NCBI GenBank assembly: GCA_021827245.1
Contig: JAKAWN010000471.1
Span: forward strand, 1 to 5,157
Reading direction: 5' to 3'
DNA: 5,157 nt
From: Acidobacteriota bacterium
GTDB taxonomy: Bacteria; Acidobacteriota; Terriglobia; UBA7540
Positions 5,154 through 5,157 of this stretch are shown piece by piece (the first letter of the stretch is position 1; the number at the start of each line of letters is the position of its first letter). The translations under genes were made by a program, and so were the position numbers. The notes below the pieces were generated by a model. That model saw only the letters and a list, made by a program, of their open reading frames with translations, did not search any database and was not told the origin of the DNA.

Positions 5154-5157
5154 CAGG

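Larger units (their letters stand above)
4925..5157. other. Non-coding chromosomal flank beyond the tRNA
   Basis: No convincing protein gene is visible on either strand. Next to the tRNA lies its promoter. Farther out are the perfect palindrome AATCGCGATT (4985-4994), a strong hairpin (5115-5146) and a 9-bp direct repeat GTTTTCAGG (5085-5093 and 5149-5157). Because the integrase lies on the other side of the tRNA, this side is most likely the original chromosome. Confidence 0.5.

Noticed and set aside
1..5157. CRISPR array, insertion sequence or rRNA
   Set aside because: No regularly spaced repeats, transposase motifs or terminal inverted repeats, and no rRNA-like sequence were seen.

Overview
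The window looks like the right-hand end of an integrated mobile element in a bacterial chromosome. The protein styles resemble Acidobacteriota (Terriglobia-type): the integrase, the excisionase-like HTH protein, the ORF6N protein and the RepB-type primase all match patterns I recall from that phylum. This placement is from memory of families, not from a search.

Layout: every protein gene lies on the + strand in one compact array. Positions 1-235 are leader sequence holding a possible remnant of an upstream gene. Then come a RepB-like DNA primase (236-1240), an isoprenylcysteine carboxyl methyltransferase (ICMT)-family membrane protein (1237-1899), a split zinc-ribbon membrane protein (1914-2399), a short YbjQ/DUF74 protein (2396-2647), an ORF6N-domain protein (2634-3191), an excisionase-like helix-turn-helix protein (3207-3569) and a tyrosine recombinase (3571-4776). 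An intact tRNA-Phe(GAA) gene lies on the - strand at 4849-4924, with its 3' end facing the integrase and a good promoter upstream of it. The last 233 bases (4925-5157) appear to be chromosomal flank without a protein gene, containing a palindrome and a strong hairpin.

The genes are joined by ATGA overlaps (1237, 2396), a 14-bp overlap (2634-2647) and gaps of 14, 15 and 1 bases, so they could be read as one transcript. The primase would serve element replication, the HTH protein and integrase would serve excision and integration at tRNA-Phe, and ORF6N may be a regulator. The methyltransferase, zinc-ribbon and YbjQ proteins sit between the replication and integration modules and look like cargo. 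Their joint function is unknown and is the most interesting open question here. The left end of the element and its second attachment site are not in the window.
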